Below, one piece after another: positions 7,113 to 8,841 of a DNA stretch of 8,841 bases. The notes below the pieces were generated by a model. The model was given only the letters and a program-made list of their open reading frames with translations, was not told the origin of the DNA and made no database searches. Position 1 is the first letter of the stretch. Each line of letters begins with the position of its first letter. The position numbers were made by a program, and so were the translations under genes. Source of the DNA: Candidatus Sericytochromatia bacterium (GTDB lineage Bacteria; Cyanobacteriota; Sericytochromatia; JACMPN01); the NCBI GenBank assembly GCA_014377495.1, contig JACMPN010000444.1, positions 1 through 8,841 on the forward strand, read 5' to 3'.

Positions 7113-7445
7113 GTGGTGGATGCCAATGTGGATGCCAATGTGGATGTCAATCAACCGTCAGACACGGAAACGACCGCGGTAGCGGCGGCCAGCGGCCCCG
7201 CCACCGCCCAAAAAGTGGGCCGGAACGACGACTGCCCCTGCGGCAGCGGCAAGAAATTCAAGAAGTGCTGCATCAACGAGCCGGCGTACAACACACCGGC
7301 CGACATCACAGCGGGCGCGACGGGCAAAGCCGCCGACAAGCACACCTCCGGCGCCAACTTCCCGGCGGCGACAAACGCCACCTTCCGGGGCGCCAATGCC
7401 TCGCCGACGATGCGTGGCGGGACGACCTCACGCCGTCGCGTCTAA
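7113..7445 (+). CDS. Small SEC-C metal-binding motif protein
   Basis: A 110-residue hydrophilic protein, likely cytoplasmic. Its centre (~35-53) is a complete SEC-C motif, KVGRNDDCPCGSGKKFKKCC, with Cys41, Cys43, Cys52 and Cys53 as zinc ligands. This is the motif at the C-terminus of SecA, where it binds zinc and contacts SecB and ribosomes; it also occurs in many unrelated proteins. No SecA motor or other enzymatic domain is present. The N-terminus is acidic and repetitive (VDANVDANVDVN), and the C-terminus is Ala/Thr/Gly-rich ending in TSRRRV, both probably disordered. The start is GTG 7113 or 7116, fixed by AGGAG at 7103-7107. The gene follows a terminator, and its stop is 8 bp before a large inverted-repeat element. 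A metal-dependent adaptor or chaperone role is possible but is inference. Confidence 0.82.
   Translation: MVDANVDANVDVNQPSDTETTAVAAASGPATAQKVGRNDDCPCGSGKKFKKCCINEPAYNTPADITAGATGKAADKHTSGANFPAATNATFRGANASPTMRGGTTSRRRV
7116..7151 (+). repeat. Three tandem 12-bp units encoding VDAN-VDAN-VDVN
   Basis: GTGGATGCCAAT occurs at 7116-7127 and 7128-7139, and with one C-to-T change at 7140-7151. The units are in frame and begin at, or one codon after, the likely start codon. Each unit opens with an in-frame GTG. Confidence 0.9.
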
Positions 7446-7488
7446 GAGATCAGCGAGTCGGGGCGGGTGGCGCTCGAGCGCACGTCTC

Positions 7489-7549
7489 TGGTGGGTGGCG
7501 TTCTGACCTCACCCCCCAGCCCCCTCTCCAAGGTGGAGAGGGGGAGCCT
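7489..7549 (+). repeat. Left 61-bp core arm with internal hairpin
   Basis: Exact reverse complement of 7844-7904. It contains its own hairpin: CCCCCTCTCCA (7520-7530) pairs with TGGAGAGGGGG (7534-7544) around the 3-nt loop AGG, an 11-bp perfect stem. It could act as a terminator-like structure or RNA-processing barrier 3' of the SEC-C gene. Confidence 0.9.
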
Positions 7550-7674
7550 CCGCCCGTTTCGCTGTTCTCTGGTCGCGCCGCACGGGCCAAGTCGTGGCCG
7601 GCGCATCCAGTTCTCCCGACCTTGAGCCTGCGGCGATGCACGGACTGGTGTCGCCCTGCTTGACCGACCACCTC

Positions 7675-7702
7675 TGGCCACGCCGCGGCCCCGCGTGGGC
7701 CA
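7675..7702. repeat. Hairpin near the centre of the inverted-repeat element
   Basis: TGGCCACGC (7675-7683) pairs with GCGTGGGCCA (7693-7702) with one bulged base. The midpoint of the element is near 7696-7697, so the hairpin sits almost at its symmetry centre. Weaker complementarity continues outward (GACCGACCA on the left, ATCGGTTGTC on the right). Confidence 0.6.
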
Positions 7703-7843
7703 ACCATCGGTTGTCAGCAGCCTTTCCAGTTCGACAGTTGTTCGGCGCTACTGAGCATGCTTTGGCGGTTTGGTCGGCCGCACGGACCGCACCTGCAGCA
7801 GAGTCGCCCCTGCGACGTACCCAACGAGCAAGGAAACGCCCTA

Positions 7844-7904
7844 AGGCTCCCCCTCTCCACCTTGGAGAGGGGGCTGGGGGGTGAGGTCAGAACGCCACCC
7901 ACCA
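7844..7904 (-). repeat. Right 61-bp core arm with internal hairpin
   Basis: Inverted copy of 7489-7549 with no mismatch. The equivalent 11-bp hairpin lies at 7849-7873. On the minus strand it is downstream of the MBL-fold gene and could affect that transcript's 3' end. Confidence 0.9.
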
Positions 7905-7956
7905 AAGGCATGCGCCCGAACGCCACCCCCGCCGAGTCGCCCGATCATCCTGCGGC

Positions 7957-7970
7957 GCCCCGAACGGGGC
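7957..7970 (-). terminator. Short GC hairpin downstream of the MBL-fold gene (weak candidate)
   Basis: GCCCC (7957-7961) pairs with GGGGC (7966-7970) around a 4-nt loop, 11 bases past the gene's stop on the minus strand. No T-run follows, so an intrinsic terminator role is doubtful. Confidence 0.3.
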
Positions 7971-7981
7971 AGCCCCCCGCC

Positions 7982-8623
7982 TTACCAGCTGGCCAGGCTC
8001 TCCGCCAGGGACTCGTCCGCCAGGCCGATGACCGCCTCGCCATGGGTGACGAAGGCCATGTCGAGCTTGAGCGCACGCAGTTGCTGCAAGCTCGCTCTGG
8101 CCTTGCGCCGGTTGCCCCCGATGAAAAACCGGTTGCGCTGAAACACGCCGGCCCGCCAGATGAAGAGACAGCGCATCAGCCAGGACGCTTTGGCCTTCTC
8201 CACGCAGATGACCGAGTCACCCAGGAAGGCGATCACCAATCCCGCCAGCCGACCGTGCAGGACACTGTCGCCCATCGTGCCGCCGTCGAGTCGCAACGCC
8301 GTCAGCCCCGCCGGCAATGCCGCCCCATCCCCGTACTGATGATCAGCCCCGGCGAGCCAGAGCGTGCCGCCGACGGGCACCCAGAGCTGGGCCTTGTAGC
8401 GCTGCGCCACGGCCACCGCCGCCCGGTCGTGCGCCCCGGTCGTCACCAGCACGTGCGTCGGCGATCCCAGCGCCAGGATTTTGTCCAGATCGGCGCCAGG
8501 GTCCACCGGATCGATCCAGACCGTCTCGTCCTGATTGCGCAGCGCATAGCTGCGCACGTTCCTCGCGTTGTCGCCCTGTTCCGTCCAACTCATCACTTGC
8601 TCATTGAGGTACCGCGTGATCAT
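7982..8623 (-). CDS. Metallo-beta-lactamase-fold protein with degenerate metal site
   Basis: A 213-residue protein laid out like a small MBL-fold hydrolase: a strand ending in WIDPVDPG (~36-43), the strand-loop THVLVTTGAHDRAAVAVAQRY (56-76), a GDSVICVEK strand (~136-143) and a late VTHGEA (192-197). In active members the 56-70 region carries HxHxDH. Here the aligned residues read Thr62, Ala64, Asp66 and Arg67, so three of the four metal-ligand histidines are missing. It is probably not a metal hydrolase and may have a binding or structural role. The basic stretch FQRNRFFIGGNRRKAR (161-176) is unusual and could contact nucleic acid or membrane lipid. The ATG at 8623 has only a weak AGG upstream; ATG 8593 is an alternative. 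It lies 52 bp downstream of a partial gene on the same strand, probably one transcript. Confidence 0.72.
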   Translation of the reverse strand: MITRYLNEQVMSWTEQGDNARNVRSYALRNQDETVWIDPVDPGADLDKILALGSPTHVLVTTGAHDRAAVAVAQRYKAQLWVPVGGTLWLAGADHQYGDGAALPAGLTALRLDGGTMGDSVLHGRLAGLVIAFLGDSVICVEKAKASWLMRCLFIWRAGVFQRNRFFIGGNRRKARASLQQLRALKLDMAFVTHGEAVIGLADESLAESLASW

Positions 8624-8675
8624 GACCTGAACCCCGCACCGGCTGACGGTCGCACCTGCCGGCGGGCGGGCCGAC

Positions 8676-8841
8676 TCATGACAGGCTGGCGGCCAGGCGG
8701 GCCACGTCCGGGTGCTGGGAATTGATCGCCATCGCCGTGACGAGATACTGCCGGCCCAGCCATTTGTCCTGCTGCTGCAGGGCGATCTCGGCCAGGCGGA
8801 TCACCGTCGGCAAGGCTTGCGGCTTCAGCTCGTGCGCCTGC
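8676..8841 (-). CDS. C-terminal end of a helical, possibly TPR-like protein (5' end outside window)
   Basis: The minus strand is open from the window edge to a TGA at 8676-8678, giving 54 residues. They read as amphipathic helices with TPR-like spacing: LPTVIRLAEIALQQ, KWLGRQYLVTAMAI, then HPDVARLAASLS at the end. Codon use resembles the neighbouring genes and the alternative frames look poor, so I take this as a real gene end. TPR-like proteins mediate protein-protein contacts, but too little is visible to name this one. The MBL-fold gene follows 52 bp later on the same strand. Confidence 0.6.
   Translation of the reverse strand, partial: QAHELKPQALPTVIRLAEIALQQQDKWLGRQYLVTAMAINSQHPDVARLAASLS

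Larger units (their letters stand above)
7453..7940. repeat. Non-coding ~490-bp element bounded by long inverted repeats
   Basis: The two ends are imperfect inverted repeats of roughly 100-110 bp (about 7453-7560 and 7833-7940) with a perfect 61-bp core (7489-7549 against 7844-7904). Outer flanks match less well (GCGAGTCGGGGCGGGTGGCG against the complement of the right end, GCGACTCGGCGGGGGTGGCG). No credible gene lies inside: overlapping open frames on both strands are repeat-derived and match no family I recognise. No transposase is present. It lies between the convergent SEC-C and MBL-fold genes. It could be a paired REP/BIME-like element, a MITE, or two copies of a genome-wide repeat in opposite orientation. 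The intervening ~290 bp is otherwise unexplained. Confidence 0.85.

Noticed and set aside
6462..7154. 230-residue minus-strand open frame opposite the lipoprotein and SEC-C leader
   Set aside because: It crosses the terminator hairpin, and its opposite strand has a clear lipobox and conserved family motifs.
7450..7926. Several 60-96 residue open frames within the inverted-repeat element
   Set aside because: They are translations of the repeat arms, appear on both strands with the same LHLGEGAGG-type peptide, and lack ribosome sites.
7453..7940. Insertion sequence or CRISPR array
   Set aside because: There is no transposase frame and no regularly spaced short repeats; there are only two inverted arms.
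7757..8725. 322-residue plus-strand open frame across the right repeat arm and the MBL-fold gene
   Set aside because: It runs through non-coding repeat DNA and then antisense to a gene with a recognisable fold pattern; no domain is visible in its translation.

Overview
The window is GC-rich bacterial chromosome with densely packed genes on both strands. Several things point to Chloroflexota, though not conclusively: a soluble multi-GAF histidine kinase, a second kinase with an RsbRD-type N-terminal domain, frequent GTG starts, and above all a repeat family built on a CCCCCTCTCC / GGAGAGGGGG hairpin, a type I recall as widespread in Chloroflexus/Roseiflexus-like genomes. No rRNA, tRNA, CRISPR array, phage gene or transposase was seen.

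Layout. (1) 1-2753, plus strand: the C-terminal ~916 residues of a GAF-GAF-PAS-GAF-HisKA-HATPase sensor kinase whose start lies upstream. (2) 2750-3541, minus strand: a PlsC-type 1-acylglycerol-3-phosphate acyltransferase, convergent with the kinase and sharing a TTAA that supplies both stop codons. (3) 3542-3676: a divergent intergenic region. (4) 3677-4678, plus: a YeiH/UPF0324 membrane protein (putative sulfate exporter family). (5) 4751-6325, plus: a second soluble kinase (RsbRD_N-PAS-HisKA-HATPase), preceded by a short leader with an operator-like dyad and an 11-bp direct repeat. (6) 6381-6431: an unusually AT-rich island with TTAACC-type repeats, just upstream of a small DUF3465-like lipoprotein gene (6465-6938) that ends in a strong hairpin terminator. 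(7) 7113-7445, plus: a small free-standing SEC-C zinc-motif protein with a VDAN-repeat N-terminus. (8) 7453-7940: a non-coding ~490-bp element flanked by long inverted repeats with a perfect 61-bp core, each arm carrying its own 11-bp hairpin, and a further hairpin near the centre. It sits between two convergent genes. (9) 7982-8623, minus: a metallo-beta-lactamase-fold protein whose metal-binding motif is degenerate. (10) 8676-8841, minus: the C-terminal end of a helical, possibly TPR-like, protein cut by the window edge and probably co-transcribed with (9).

How it fits together. Two orphan cytoplasmic kinases and no response regulator are in view, so signalling partners must be elsewhere. 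The acyltransferase is a housekeeping phospholipid gene. The YeiH transporter and the second kinase are co-directional and 72 bp apart, so a sensing/export link is possible but unproven. The small lipoprotein and the SEC-C protein are separated by a terminator and look independently expressed. I do not see a clear new multi-gene system. The most notable items are the large inverted-repeat element, the start-codon-containing tandem repeat in the SEC-C gene, the degenerate MBL protein, and the AT-rich regulatory island.
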